Program-made: the position numbers and the translations under genes | Notes under the pieces: generated by a model | The model's input: the letters and a program-made list of their open reading frames with translations, nothing else | Told to the model about the DNA's origin: nothing | Databases searched by the model: none | Shown here: in pieces, positions 8,157 through 17,168 of the stretch | Layout of the letters: each line of letters opens with the position of its first letter | Numbering within the stretch: the first letter of the stretch is position 1 | Assembly (NCBI RefSeq): GCF_024347655.1 | Contig: NZ_AP025514.1 | Span: 1,488,001 to 1,552,000 of the forward strand | Direction: 5' to 3' | DNA length: 64,000 nt | DNA from: Vibrio toranzoniae | GTDB lineage: Bacteria; Pseudomonadota; Gammaproteobacteria; Enterobacterales; Vibrionaceae

Positions 8157-9213
8157 TCTTATTCACCCCTTCCGTTTTCTCTGTTGCTGCGTTTGCGCTT
8201 TGTTCAACGCCGTTTTTCTCTTGTTCCATCACTTCTTTGTACCAAAGGTCATGGTGCTCTTTAGCCCAAGTCTCATCAACTTCACCGGTTACCATGCCTT
8301 CTAGTGCGCCTTCCATACCGAATAAGCCGATGTAGATGTGGAACACGAAACCACAAATAAGGATCAGAGCCGCCAACATGTGAACGAGGTTTGAAAGTTC
8401 CATATCACGACGGGTTTGACCAAAAATTGGGAAGTCCAATACCAAGCCACTAAACGCAACCACAGTACCCACCACAATCAGAAGCCAAAACAGCGCTTTT
8501 TCACCCGCGTTCGAGAATTCTGCCGATGGATGAGAACCTTTATGCTTGCCAACCATGCCACCCAGTTTCATGAACCACTGGAGATCGACCATCTTGAAGA
8601 TAGACTTGCGCCACCACTTGATAAGAACAGCCATCAACAGCACATAGAAGATCGGGCCAATGTAGTTATGGTATTGCTTAGCCAGTAGAACAATGAAGCC
8701 CCATAGATCCGTTGGGACATAAGGTTTCAAGAAGTGTTTACCGTAAACCAACATCAAACCACTGAACGCCAGTGTTAAGAAGGTAAACGCCATGCTCCAG
8801 TGCAATGCACGATCAAGTCGAGACCAACGTTTGATCTTACGGCCTGTTCTTGGTGCGCTTAGCATTAACGGGCCAATCACAACGTACATCAAAGTCACAA
8901 AAGCAATACTGCCAAAGATAGCGACAGCACCGGCTGGTGACATCCACTTCTCTTTCAATATGTACCACGTTTGACCTGGAGCACTAATCAACACACCGTG
9001 CTCAGCCGATTGAGAGGTCGTGTAACCTTCCTCACCATTTCTTACTTGTCGCCAAAAATCAGCGCCAGCAAGTTGTGTGATTTCTCTTTCAGCAGAGCTC
9101 GATTGAGTTTGTGATGAGTTCGTCTCAGATGCATGACTCAAAGGAGACAGCATTGTTAGTGCTGCCAACATCGGCAACACTACAAGGAAGAGACGCTTAA
9201 ACATTGTAAGCAT
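8140..9213 (-). CDS. fdhI: Formate dehydrogenase gamma subunit (cytochrome b556)
   Basis: A 357-residue inner-membrane subunit with an N-terminal signal-like helix, a periplasmic stretch to about residue 90, and then four or more membrane helices. Candidate haem histidines lie in RALHWSMAFTF, KQYHNYIGPIFY, LVHMLAALILICGF and FHIYIGLFG. It takes electrons from FdhB and passes them to quinone. It is longer than E. coli FdnI (about 217 residues) because of the N-terminal extension, which is usual for this FdhC/FdoI type. AGGAG lies 6 bp before ATG 9213. Confidence 0.9.
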   Translation of the reverse strand: MLTMFKRLFLVVLPMLAALTMLSPLSHASETNSSQTQSSSAEREITQLAGADFWRQVRNGEEGYTTSQSAEHGVLISAPGQTWYILKEKWMSPAGAVAIFGSIAFVTLMYVVIGPLMLSAPRTGRKIKRWSRLDRALHWSMAFTFLTLAFSGLMLVYGKHFLKPYVPTDLWGFIVLLAKQYHNYIGPIFYVLLMAVLIKWWRKSIFKMVDLQWFMKLGGMVGKHKGSHPSAEFSNAGEKALFWLLIVVGTVVAFSGLVLDFPIFGQTRRDMELSNLVHMLAALILICGFVFHIYIGLFGMEGALEGMVTGEVDETWAKEHHDLWYKEVMEQEKNGVEQSANAATEKTEGVNKNEQTS

Positions 9214-9226
9214 ATGTCTCTCCTAA

Positions 9227-9835
9227 CTAGCTCTTCATCGCATCGTAAGAAAGGTCGTTGCCGTCTGTCCAACCGGCACCTTTCGCACCGCGTTCTACAA
9301 CACGCTGACGGAAAATATCAGAGACTTGCTCAGCATCACCGGCAAGCAGCGCTTTTGTCGAACAAAGCGAAGCACACATTGGTAGCTTACCTTCAGCAAT
9401 ACGGTTCGCACCGTATTTTTGGCGTTCTTCAACAGAACCTGGCTCTGTTTCAGGGCCGCCAGCGCAGAAGGTACATTTGTCCATTTTACCGCGCTCACCA
9501 AACGCTTCCTGTTTAGGGAATTGAGGTGCGCCAAACGGACAAGCAAACAAGCAGTAACCACAACCGATACACAGGTCTTTATTGTGAAGCACGATGCCGT
9601 CTTCTGTATGTTCAAAACAGTCTGCTGGGCAAACTGCCATACAAGGTGCATCAGTACAGTGCATACATGCTACTGAGATAGAGTTTTCACCCGGCTCACC
9701 ATCGTTCAGTGTCACAACGCGGCGACGTTGAATACCCCATTCCAGAGCATCGTCATTTTCATTCTTACATGCAGTGACACAACCGTTACATTCGATACAA
9801 CGTTTGGTGTCACAAAGAAATTTCATTCTAGCCAT
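9227..9835 (-). CDS. fdhB: Formate dehydrogenase beta subunit (four 4Fe-4S clusters)
   Basis: A 202-residue ferredoxin-type subunit. Cysteine groups CIECNGCVTAC, CMHCTDAPCMAVCPADC, CIGCGYCLFACPFG and CTFCAGG...CASLC can hold four 4Fe-4S clusters that wire FdhA to the cytochrome. It is shorter than FdnH/FdoH of E. coli and lacks their C-terminal membrane anchor. GGAG precedes the ATG. It sits 11 bp after fdhA and 13 bp before fdhI. Confidence 0.93.
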   Translation of the reverse strand: MARMKFLCDTKRCIECNGCVTACKNENDDALEWGIQRRRVVTLNDGEPGENSISVACMHCTDAPCMAVCPADCFEHTEDGIVLHNKDLCIGCGYCLFACPFGAPQFPKQEAFGERGKMDKCTFCAGGPETEPGSVEERQKYGANRIAEGKLPMCASLCSTKALLAGDAEQVSDIFRQRVVERGAKGAGWTDGNDLSYDAMKS

Positions 9836-9846
9836 TTTAAGACTCC

Positions 9847-12702
9847 TTACGCTTTACGAATATTACAAAGGGTTACTTTCGTTTCCTGCATCAACGTGAC
9901 AGGGTCGTAACCATATGTGGTTGCTGTGTTAGCAGCTTCACCAATAACGTAAGGATCAGTGCCTTCTGGGTATTTAGAACGCAAATCTTCGCCTTGGAAC
10001 TTACCACCGAAGTGGAATGGGATGAACGCCAGCCCCGGTTTCACACGACGTGTGACCATCGCTTTCACCTTAATACGACCTTTTTCTGCGCCCTCTACCC
10101 AAACATCGTCACCGTCTTTGAAGCCGATGTCGTTTGCGTCTTTTGGGTTCACTTCAACAAACATCTCTTGTTGCAGTTCTGCTAACCAAGGGTTAGAACG
10201 AGTCTCGTCACCACCACCTTCGTATTCAACCAGACGACCAGAAGTCAGGATAATCGGGTATTCACCAGATTTGTCTTGCTCTTGAATCGACTTGTAAAGC
10301 GTAGGTACACGGAAAATAGCTTCTTTGTCGTCCCAAGTTGGGTAATCAGCGACTAGGTCGCGACGTGGTGTGTAAAGTGGCTCACGGTGTAGTGGCACTC
10401 TGTCTGGGAATGTCCAAACAATCGCACGCGCTTTTGCATTACCAAACGGAATACAACCGTGCTTGATAGCCACACGTTGGATGCCACCAGAAACGTCGGT
10501 CTTCCAGTTTTTACCTTCAGCAGAGGCTTTCTCTTCTACCGTTAGGTCATCCCACCAACCAAGTTGCTTCAGAAGTTTGTCACTGAATTCTGGGTAACCG
10601 TCTTTGATTTCGCTGCCTTTTGAGTAACTGTCTTCAGCCAGTAGGCTTTGACCTTCGAACTCCACACCGAAACGAGTACGGAAGTTACCGCCGCCCTCTG
10701 CAACAGGCTTAGACGTATCGTAAAGGATATGTGTGCCTGGGTGTTTCATCTCTGGGTTGCCCCAACATGGCCAAGGAAGACCGTAAGTCTCACCGTTCGC
10801 AGGGCCACCTTCTGCAGCAAGCGTTGTTTTGTGGAATGTGTGCCAGTTTTGTTGGTGCTCTTTCAAACGCTCTGGGCTTTGACCTGTGTAACCGATCGTC
10901 CACATACCTTTGTTGAATTCACGAGTAATGTCTTCAATCAATGGTTGGTTGTTCTCAACACGGATGTTTTTGAACAGCTGATCAGAGAAGCCAAGCTTCT
11001 TAGAAAGAAGGTACATGATTTCGTGGTCAGGCTTAGATTCGAACAGAGGATCAACCACCTTGTCACGCCACTGTAAAGAACGGTTTGATGCAGTTACACT
11101 GCCGTAGGTTTCAAATTGAGTAGTCGCTGGAAGCAGGTAAACGCCGTCAGTACGATCGTTCATTACCGCTGCAACCGTTGGGTATGGGTCAACAATCACC
11201 ATCATATCCAGCTTCTGCATCGCCTTCTTCATCTCAGGACCACGAGTCTGAGAGTTTACTGCGTGACCCCAGTAGAACATCGCGCGGATGTTTTCGCGTT
11301 GACGAATCTTGTCTTTGTCTTCAAGTACACCATCAACCCAACGAGACACAGGAATACCTGCACTGTTCATTGGTTTTTGACCACCGTAAGCGTTGTCGTC
11401 GAAACGGCCTTTTACCCAGTCAAAATCGATGTCCCAAACTTTAGACCAGTGACGCCAAGAACCTTCAGACAAGCCGTAGTAGCCCGGTAGTGTGTCAGAC
11501 AGTACGCCAAGGTCAGTTGCGCCTTGTACGTTATCGTGTCCACGGAAAATGTTTGCACCGCCACCTGATTTACCGATGTTACCTAGCGCAAGCTCAAGTA
11601 CACAGTAAGCACGTGTGTTGTTGTTACCCGTAGTATGTTGAGTACCACCCATACACCAAACAATACAACCCGGACGGTTTTCAGACAGTAGTTTCGCAGT
11701 TTGGTAAACGTCTTCTTCGCTTACGCCAGTCACACGTTCAACTTCTGCTGGGTTCCACTTCGCCACTTCTTCACGGATTTCTTCCATGCCGAATACACGT
11801 TGGCGAATGAACTCTTTGTCTTCCCATTTATTAGCAAAGACATGCCATAAGATGCCCCAAATGAAGGCAACATCTGAACCAGGGCGCAATGATACGTAAT
11901 GATCCGATTTCGCAGCGGTACGTGTACGACGAGGATCCGCAACCACGATCTTACAGTTGTTCTTCTCTTTCGCGATCAAGATGTGCTGCATCGCTACTGG
12001 GTGAGCTTCTGCTGGGTTTGAGCCAATGAACAGCATCGATTTACAGTTGTGCATGTCATTGAACGAGTTTGTCATTGCACCGTAACCCCAAGTGTTTGCA
12101 ACACCGGCTACTGTGGTTGAGTGACAAATTCGCGCTTGGTGGTCAACGTTGTTGGTGCCCCAAAGCGACGCCATCTTACGGAATGCGTAAGCTTGCTCGT
12201 TACTGTGTTTTGCACTGCCTAGGAAGTAAACCGAATCAGGGCCAGATTCTTTACGAAGCTCTAGCGCTTTGTTACCGATTTCTTCAATCGCTTGTTCCCA
12301 AGAAAGCTTCTTCCACTTACCGCCTTCCAATTTCATTGGGTACTTAAGACGACGTTCACCGTGGCCATGCTCACGCAGTGCAGCACCTTTTGCACAGTGT
12401 CCACCAGCGTTAAATGGGTGATCGAATGCAGGTTCTTGACCTGTCCATACGCCATTTTGAACTTCAGCGTAGATACCACAACCCACAGAACAGTGAGAAC
12501 AGATAGTACGTTTCACTTCTGTTTTCGCTTCTGGGTCGACTGATTTAGCCTGTGCTTTCTTCATCATGCCCGGTGCGAAAAGACTTGCGCCTACAACCGC
12601 GCCACCAGCAGCAAGTGAAGTGTTTTTCATGAAGGCGCGACGAGACACACCTAGCTGATTGGTTTCTTTGCTCACACTATCGGAGCGTTTGACAAGTTTC
12701 AT
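9847..12702 (-). CDS. fdhA: Formate dehydrogenase catalytic alpha subunit, cysteine type, Tat-exported
   Basis: A 951-residue molybdopterin oxidoreductase that oxidises formate to CO2 on the periplasmic face. The N-terminus has a twin-arginine signal (SRRAFMK near residues 20-26, then a hydrophobic Ala/Gly stretch). Cysteines 68, 71, 75 and 103 bind a 4Fe-4S cluster. The metal ligand is Cys193 in ARICHSTTVAG, where selenium-dependent enzymes have selenocysteine, so no UGA recoding is needed. Mo or W binding cannot be told from sequence; co-regulated tungstate transport hints at W. FdhB and FdhI follow. Confidence 0.94.
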   Translation of the reverse strand: MKLVKRSDSVSKETNQLGVSRRAFMKNTSLAAGGAVVGASLFAPGMMKKAQAKSVDPEAKTEVKRTICSHCSVGCGIYAEVQNGVWTGQEPAFDHPFNAGGHCAKGAALREHGHGERRLKYPMKLEGGKWKKLSWEQAIEEIGNKALELRKESGPDSVYFLGSAKHSNEQAYAFRKMASLWGTNNVDHQARICHSTTVAGVANTWGYGAMTNSFNDMHNCKSMLFIGSNPAEAHPVAMQHILIAKEKNNCKIVVADPRRTRTAAKSDHYVSLRPGSDVAFIWGILWHVFANKWEDKEFIRQRVFGMEEIREEVAKWNPAEVERVTGVSEEDVYQTAKLLSENRPGCIVWCMGGTQHTTGNNNTRAYCVLELALGNIGKSGGGANIFRGHDNVQGATDLGVLSDTLPGYYGLSEGSWRHWSKVWDIDFDWVKGRFDDNAYGGQKPMNSAGIPVSRWVDGVLEDKDKIRQRENIRAMFYWGHAVNSQTRGPEMKKAMQKLDMMVIVDPYPTVAAVMNDRTDGVYLLPATTQFETYGSVTASNRSLQWRDKVVDPLFESKPDHEIMYLLSKKLGFSDQLFKNIRVENNQPLIEDITREFNKGMWTIGYTGQSPERLKEHQQNWHTFHKTTLAAEGGPANGETYGLPWPCWGNPEMKHPGTHILYDTSKPVAEGGGNFRTRFGVEFEGQSLLAEDSYSKGSEIKDGYPEFSDKLLKQLGWWDDLTVEEKASAEGKNWKTDVSGGIQRVAIKHGCIPFGNAKARAIVWTFPDRVPLHREPLYTPRRDLVADYPTWDDKEAIFRVPTLYKSIQEQDKSGEYPIILTSGRLVEYEGGGDETRSNPWLAELQQEMFVEVNPKDANDIGFKDGDDVWVEGAEKGRIKVKAMVTRRVKPGLAFIPFHFGGKFQGEDLRSKYPEGTDPYVIGEAANTATTYGYDPVTLMQETKVTLCNIRKA

Positions 12703-12712
12703 CCGTTATCTC

Positions 12713-12916
12713 CTAAAGTGTGTCGTAGTAATCGCGAATATGTTGCGTTTCGCGATAGCCCGTCTTCTTCACGTCTTTTTCAGGCATTTCAATCGTTTCT
12801 GAAGCGGTTGCCACTTTAGTTGTTCCAGCGACAACGGCACCAGCAACGGCTGCAGTCGTTAAACCTTTGAGTAAGTCTCTACGGCTTGTATCTATTTCTT
12901 TATTATCTTTCATCAT
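12713..12916 (-). CDS. Small Tat-targeted protein of formate dehydrogenase regions
   Basis: A 67-residue protein with a twin-arginine motif (TSRRDLLKGL) followed by an Ala/Gly/Val-rich helix and a short tail ending TQHIRDYYDTL. It matches the small family known only as a formate-dehydrogenase-region Tat target (TIGR02811 as I recall). It lies 10 bp upstream of fdhA. The function is unproven: it may help the Tat export or maturation of FdhA. Its start could also be the ATG one codon later (12913); AAGGAAG precedes both. Confidence 0.85.
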   Translation of the reverse strand: MMKDNKEIDTSRRDLLKGLTTAAVAGAVVAGTTKVATASETIEMPEKDVKKTGYRETQHIRDYYDTL

Positions 12917-12989
12917 TGCTTCCTTACCTTGCGGTAGATCTTTTTGGAGGCTTCATGCCCCTCTATCGATATAATCGCGTACTGCTCGA

Positions 12990-13658
12990 TTACTCGTAAT
13001 CAGTGACGTTTTTCACATCAATCTTTAATTTATGTTTACTGCTTTTTGTATTAACGCTAAAACGCACTTGCTCTAACGTTAGGAATGCTTCACACAGCTG
13101 AGCTGCCGATTTGTAGAAGTTCGCACTCTCTGCGGCTTCAAGTTGACGCGTAAAAGAGTTAAACCAAGGCCCGATATGTTTATTGAAAACGGCTTGTTGT
13201 AGCGCGTCTTCTTCATCGGTTAGCATCGCCATGACTTCACAGAGAGCCGCGATATGATCTTCAGGCTCTTTAACCTGCTCATCACGCTCAATGCCAAGCA
13301 ATTCAAGATCGTGACGGATCTCAGCTAATGGTTTTTCCATCATCGATCCTGTTCTGTGCCAAGAACCGAATGGAACCACTTCCCCACGACCAATGCCGAT
13401 GAACAAGTCTTGATATTCGTCTTCTAATGCTTCTTGATTTGATTCGGTTGCCGCTTGTTTAATAGCAATCCAAGCCTTTTGCATCGCGCTTTCAGACGCT
13501 TCAATGTCTAGCGTCTTTAGGAAATTAATCACCTCTTCAGAAGGTGCGCTACGAAAAAGTGCAGAAAGAACCAGATATATTTCAGTTCTTAGTGTTTGTT
13601 CTTGCTTTAATTCTTTTGCGAGCTCAGGTTCTTGTGCTTGATCTAAATGAGTATCCAA
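12990..13658 (-). CDS. TorD/DmsD-family chaperone for formate dehydrogenase
   Basis: A 222-residue, largely helical cytosolic protein with the TorD-family pattern: an acidic N-terminus, YLVLSALFRSAPSEEVINFL, DEYQDLFIGIGRGEVVPFGSWH (the conserved family block), and EPEDHIAALCEVM. Such proteins bind the Tat signal of molybdoenzymes and hold them until cofactor is loaded; FdhA is the evident client. The start is unusual: AGGAG abuts one TTG (13664) and lies 6 bp from a second TTG (13658), so I choose the second. Its ribosome site overlaps the upstream gene's stop codon, which suggests translational coupling. Confidence 0.85.
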   Translation of the reverse strand: MDTHLDQAQEPELAKELKQEQTLRTEIYLVLSALFRSAPSEEVINFLKTLDIEASESAMQKAWIAIKQAATESNQEALEDEYQDLFIGIGRGEVVPFGSWHRTGSMMEKPLAEIRHDLELLGIERDEQVKEPEDHIAALCEVMAMLTDEEDALQQAVFNKHIGPWFNSFTRQLEAAESANFYKSAAQLCEAFLTLEQVRFSVNTKSSKHKLKIDVKNVTDYE

Positions 13659-13667
13659 GGCCAACTC

Positions 13668-15329
13668 CTAGTATTTCAATTGTTTCAATGGGTCTTGAGC
13701 CATTGAATCGAACATGTCCACCACACGACAGTCTTCACACATCGCAATACGATTAATTGCTGTCTCATCTGAGAAATGAGAGTGACCGCGTAACTTATTC
13801 TGTAGCATGTCAATCATAGACTGTGGTGCGAATGGCTTATGACAACGTACACATTCCGCTGCTTTCTCTTCATGAATCACAACCGCTTGTTGACGTTCTT
13901 CTTTCACCCAATTCATTCGAGGAGTCAGAGTGAGAACATTCTCAGGACACGCCTTTTCACATAGGCCACATTGAATACAATCTTGTTCGACAAACTTAAG
14001 GGATGGAGATGCGCCGTCGGTATGCAGAGCACGTGTTGGACACACAGCCACACAACTCATGCACAAGGTACAATCTTTGCTTTCACACGAAACCGTGCCG
14101 TATGGCGCATTCGAAGGAAGCTCAACAATGTTTTCAACTGGAATACGAGACGAAGACATCGCATCAAGTGCTGTGAACAAACGTTGACGCTTATTGCCTT
14201 GAAGATCGCCAAGTGCAAGGTCGAATGAATCCACACACAGTGTCGGAGGACCTTCGCGAAGCGATTCTAGATAAAGGATATCGATGGTTTCTTTTGGGAT
14301 ACCAATTTGGTCTAGCAGTTCTTGAGCGATCCCGACTTCGTTATTCAGAACACGAATGATGGTTTCTGGCATAAAGCGAGAAGCTGCAAACAGAACCTGA
14401 GTGGCGCCGTTAACTAAAGCTGCAAACCAAGTATCGATACCGATAGAAGGCAATTCTTCGACAACAATCGGAATCACGTTATCTGGCAGCGCTTTAAGTG
14501 CCATTACATTGTAGGTTTCATGACGTGAGCTACAGATAAGCACGATAGGATCTAGACCGCCCGCTTGCTCGTAATTCGCTAGCGTACGTTCAATGAACTT
14601 TTGAGTATCGTCAGGATTTGGAAGCGCGTAGGTAATGGCTTCGGTAGGACAGCTTGTTGCACAAGTTCCGACACCTTGACATAGGTAAGGGTTAATCTCG
14701 ATCTTGTGACCCGTCTTGTCCGATCCTTCACTTGATAGTGCACCAGCAGGACAAGCGTCAACACAACGCTCACAGCCTTTAACGCCACGTGAACTGTGCG
14801 CACATAGGTCTGTGTCTAAACGGAAGAATTTAGGCTTATCAAATGTCCCCATTAACGTTGGAATCTCTTCTAACGCTTCAGCCAGTTTGGGATAGCCGCG
14901 CCCGACTGGGTAATAACCAGGAACAGGCACTTCTTCTGTCATGCAGCTATTTAGGCAAAGGTCTAAAACCACATCGAAACAATCGTGATTAATGGCCACT
15001 TTGGCGAGATTGCTCGATGTGCCTTTACTCTCAATCAGAACTTCAAACGTGCCAAGGAAACCGGATACTTGAACCGCGTTCGCGAAGTACAATTCTGGGT
15101 TTGTTCCCTTTTCGCCATCTGTCGATAATAAAGTTAGGCTCGTTAACTGAGGTAATTGCGCAGCCGCACTCTCAATGATCTTTGTTGGACCAATAATGAG
15201 TGTGTTTCCCCCGCTCTCATAACTGACTGTCGGTGGAATTAGGTTTGTTAACTCAACTGTATTTTCAAATGCATACAGTCTTGCTTTAGCGTTATTTGAA
15301 GTTGCTTGTTCTAATAATTGTTTAAGCAT
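13668..15329 (-). CDS. Multi-cluster 4Fe-4S protein, first gene of the fdh operon
   Basis: A 553-residue cytosolic protein with two paired ferredoxin domains: one near residues 170-235 (CERCVDACP, CQGVGTCATSCP) and one near residues 410-470 (CTLCMSCVAVCP, CIQCGLCEKACP). Between them is a CSSRHETYN-containing segment like the delta subunit of heterodisulfide reductase-type proteins. The C-terminus has CVRCH and CEDCR pairs that look like a metal knuckle. It leads the operon, just after a sigma-54 promoter. Its role is not established; an electron-transfer or maturation function for formate dehydrogenase is inferred from context. Confidence 0.8.
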   Translation of the reverse strand: MLKQLLEQATSNNAKARLYAFENTVELTNLIPPTVSYESGGNTLIIGPTKIIESAAAQLPQLTSLTLLSTDGEKGTNPELYFANAVQVSGFLGTFEVLIESKGTSSNLAKVAINHDCFDVVLDLCLNSCMTEEVPVPGYYPVGRGYPKLAEALEEIPTLMGTFDKPKFFRLDTDLCAHSSRGVKGCERCVDACPAGALSSEGSDKTGHKIEINPYLCQGVGTCATSCPTEAITYALPNPDDTQKFIERTLANYEQAGGLDPIVLICSSRHETYNVMALKALPDNVIPIVVEELPSIGIDTWFAALVNGATQVLFAASRFMPETIIRVLNNEVGIAQELLDQIGIPKETIDILYLESLREGPPTLCVDSFDLALGDLQGNKRQRLFTALDAMSSSRIPVENIVELPSNAPYGTVSCESKDCTLCMSCVAVCPTRALHTDGASPSLKFVEQDCIQCGLCEKACPENVLTLTPRMNWVKEERQQAVVIHEEKAAECVRCHKPFAPQSMIDMLQNKLRGHSHFSDETAINRIAMCEDCRVVDMFDSMAQDPLKQLKY

Positions 15330-15496
15330 TGCTCAGTTCCATCTTTGGACATGGATAATCTGTTCAACCTTCATTGTAGTTAGCGTTAGAGAACTTGCTG
15401 AGTAATCAGTTAACAGCTAATTGTTTCGTTAGCTATTCATTATCCATTCAACCTTACTCAAGCTATCTACAAAAAAGTCGATAGTGAACGTTATTT

Positions 15497-15512
15497 AGCA
15501 AGTGCCATGCCA
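15497..15512 (-). promoter_or_regulatory. Sigma-54 promoter of the formate dehydrogenase operon
   Basis: The minus strand reads TGGCATGGCACTTGCT, with the -24 GG and -12 GC exactly 10 bp apart and TTGC intact. It lies about 170 bp upstream of the iron-sulfur protein gene and about 70-160 bp downstream (in transcription order) of three operator-like palindromes. Confidence 0.85.
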
Positions 15513-15568
15513 AATTAATAATTCATTATTTTCAATGAATTAGTGTAATTCTGAGTCTCTTTAGAAAA

Positions 15569-15605
15569 TAAAAAAGCCGCTTGGGACATTTTGTCGCAAG
15601 CGGCT
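15569..15605 (-). terminator. Terminator of the DUF3305-DUF3306 unit, with an operator palindrome in its loop
   Basis: AGCCGCTTG at 15575-15583 pairs with CAAGCGGCT at 15597-15605; read on the minus strand the stem is followed by six T. The intervening bases are GGACATTTTGTCG, itself a near-palindrome, so the hairpin can extend inward. The same bases form one of the putative regulator sites for the downstream fdh operon. Confidence 0.85.
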
Positions 15606-15657
15606 CATTGAGTGTTTAGTCAAAATGTACCTATTCTTTGTGTGGTATATTTTGTCC
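15584..15657 (-). promoter_or_regulatory. Three upstream activator-like palindromes for the fdh operon
   Basis: GGACATTTTGTCG (15584-15596), AGTCAAAATGTAC (15618-15630) and GTATATTTTGTCC (15645-15657) are variants of one 13-bp palindrome, GGACA-WWW-TGTCC. They lie 70-160 bp upstream of the sigma-54 promoter at 15497, where an NtrC-type activator would bind. The third overlaps the last codons of the DUF3306 gene. Similar sites occur before fdhD and tupA. Confidence 0.75.
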
Positions 15658-16320
15658 CACCTCTTTTAGGTCATCTTCGATTGTCTCAGTATCACCATTG
15701 TCAGATACTGTGTTTTTATACAGTTCCTTTTCTTCCCCGGCAATTTCGCCACTTTCGCTAAGTTCTGATTCGGTCTTTTCCGCTTCATTAATAGAGTCAT
15801 CAAGCTCATTAATTACAGTTTCTTCCTCATTATCAGTAACTTGCTCGGTATCGCTTGGTGCTTCCTCTTCTGTCTTGTCTTTTACCCAATCACGTAATGT
15901 TTCTGCGACGCCTTCAGAAAGAGACTTCAAGTTACTGTAATCGTCATCATAATCGTCTAAACCATCACGGACGTTAAACTCTTCTGAGAGGAACAATTTA
16001 CGCAATGCGGCCTTTTTTACGCTTTCTGAGGCTTCCGACACTAATAGTTGAGCAACAGACAAGTCCTCAGCCGATTCTGATGCCGTATCTTGGGATTCAA
16101 CAGCATGAGCTTCTTCATCGTTTTCTAAAGCATCACTTTCTAAAGGCTGAGGTGCTTCTGCGGCAGCAGCAGGTGAAAGATCAGTAGATAGAATCTCAGA
16201 AGATACAGAATCGGAGGAGGTAAGTTCTATTTCTTCCAGTGTTTGCTCTGCTTCAAAAGGCTCATCTGTGGACTCATCAAGCTTTCGTTGAGACCAACGG
16301 CTAAAAAAGTTAGTTGCCAT
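15631..16320 (-). CDS. DUF3306 family protein
   Basis: A 229-residue, very acidic protein beginning ATNFFSRWSQRKLDE, the start typical of DUF3306 proteins found beside formate dehydrogenase genes. The middle holds one conserved stretch (KKAALRKLFLSEEFNVRDGLDDYDDDY) and the rest is low-complexity Ser/Glu/Asp, probably disordered. No membrane segment or catalytic motif is visible. It overlaps the DUF3305 gene by 11 bp and is followed by a terminator. The function is unknown; a role in formate dehydrogenase expression or maturation is inferred from neighbours only. Confidence 0.8.
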   Translation of the reverse strand: MATNFFSRWSQRKLDESTDEPFEAEQTLEEIELTSSDSVSSEILSTDLSPAAAAEAPQPLESDALENDEEAHAVESQDTASESAEDLSVAQLLVSEASESVKKAALRKLFLSEEFNVRDGLDDYDDDYSNLKSLSEGVAETLRDWVKDKTEEEAPSDTEQVTDNEEETVINELDDSINEAEKTESELSESGEIAGEEKELYKNTVSDNGDTETIEDDLKEVGQNIPHKE

Positions 16321-16774
16321 TTGATCTGCCCACCCCTTTACGTTTCTTGCGCCTTGCTTCTAATAACTCGCCATGACGACCAATGAATGCTTCCATCCAA
16401 GCTTGTACAGGCAGAGGCATGTCGTAAGACAGCACTTGGTTGTCTCCGTCCATGTATTGCCCAGCAACGGTTTGAGAAGCTGTTAGCAATTGAATGATTG
16501 GCTTAACACCTGAATCAACATTATCCATCACTAAGAAAAGCTTCGGTTGCTGAGAGCTTAAATTGAATCGGTAGTCAGTACGTTCGTCTTTGTGTAACTG
16601 AAGTAAACACACGTCTTGCGTATCGTCTTCTGGTGACAGTTCAAACCCAGTTAATTCCCATTGCGTGGTTACCCAGATACCTGTTTTGATCTCTTTCTCT
16701 ATTCTTTGGACACCTATTGGCCAAGTTGCTTCTGTTTTTTGATATTGTTCTTTGTATTCTTTTATCTCAGACAT
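16310..16774 (-). CDS. DUF3305 family protein
   Basis: A 154-residue soluble protein with WPIGVQRIEKEIKTGIWVTTQWELTGF near the start and an LPVQAWMEAFIGRHGELLEARRKKRKG end, the pattern I associate with DUF3305. It is translationally coupled to DUF3306. The pair recurs next to formate dehydrogenase operons in gamma-proteobacteria, but no biochemical role is known to me. The reading frame is clean and GGGTGAAGT precedes the ATG. Confidence 0.8.
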   Translation of the reverse strand: MSEIKEYKEQYQKTEATWPIGVQRIEKEIKTGIWVTTQWELTGFELSPEDDTQDVCLLQLHKDERTDYRFNLSSQQPKLFLVMDNVDSGVKPIIQLLTASQTVAGQYMDGDNQVLSYDMPLPVQAWMEAFIGRHGELLEARRKKRKGVGRSNGN

Positions 16775-16813
16775 ACTTCACCCAATTGATTTTCTTTGGT
16801 CTGAATGCACGTA

Positions 16814-16826
16814 GGACATTTTGTAC
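16814..16826. promoter_or_regulatory. Operator-like palindrome between DUF3305 and fdhD
   Basis: GGACATTTTGTAC differs from the GGACATTTTGTCC consensus at one base. It lies about 200 bp upstream of a sigma-54 promoter for fdhD, and only 40 bp from the divergent DUF3305 start, too close to serve as that gene's enhancer. Nothing else is obvious in the remaining 390-bp divergent gap, apart from the fdhD promoter. Confidence 0.62.
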
Positions 16827-17028
16827 TGAGCGCAATCATATACCCCTACATAGCAATAAACACGCCAATACACGATAACTTTCACTATCCTACATAATGC
16901 CTTTCATTAGTCAGTTAACCCTATAACGTTAGCCGATACTCGTAAGTTCAGACAGCTCCCCCGGCGAACTCTCTTATTTTGCGCTATTTTCATCGAATGC
17001 TTCATGTTTTTTGGAATCCCCGTTATTT

Positions 17029-17044
17029 TGGAATGAGAATTGCT
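17029..17044 (+). promoter_or_regulatory. Candidate sigma-54 promoter of fdhD
   Basis: TGGAATGAGAATTGCT has GG and GC 10 bp apart and an intact TTGC. It lies 125 bp before the fdhD start codon. A matching operator palindrome is about 200 bp upstream, a workable distance for an enhancer-binding activator. Confidence 0.68.
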
Positions 17045-17168
17045 AAATGCTTGAGTTAAAGTAAAACTAAGACTGAATAAATTACAGCGAACAAATGTAT
17101 TCTACAGAGTCATAGGATGGCTCTTGTGACTTCTTACCTCATAACATCGCTGTCTCATTAAGTAGGAC

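Noticed and set aside
16832..16846. Minus-strand GG-N10-GC sequence that could be a sigma-54 promoter for DUF3305
   Set aside because: Flanking bases fit poorly (GGGGTA at -24), and the operator at 16814 would then lie downstream near the start point, wrong for an activator.
16775..17168. Moco riboswitch upstream of fdhD
   Set aside because: A C-rich stretch near 16967 drew attention, but I cannot fold it into the Moco motif with confidence.
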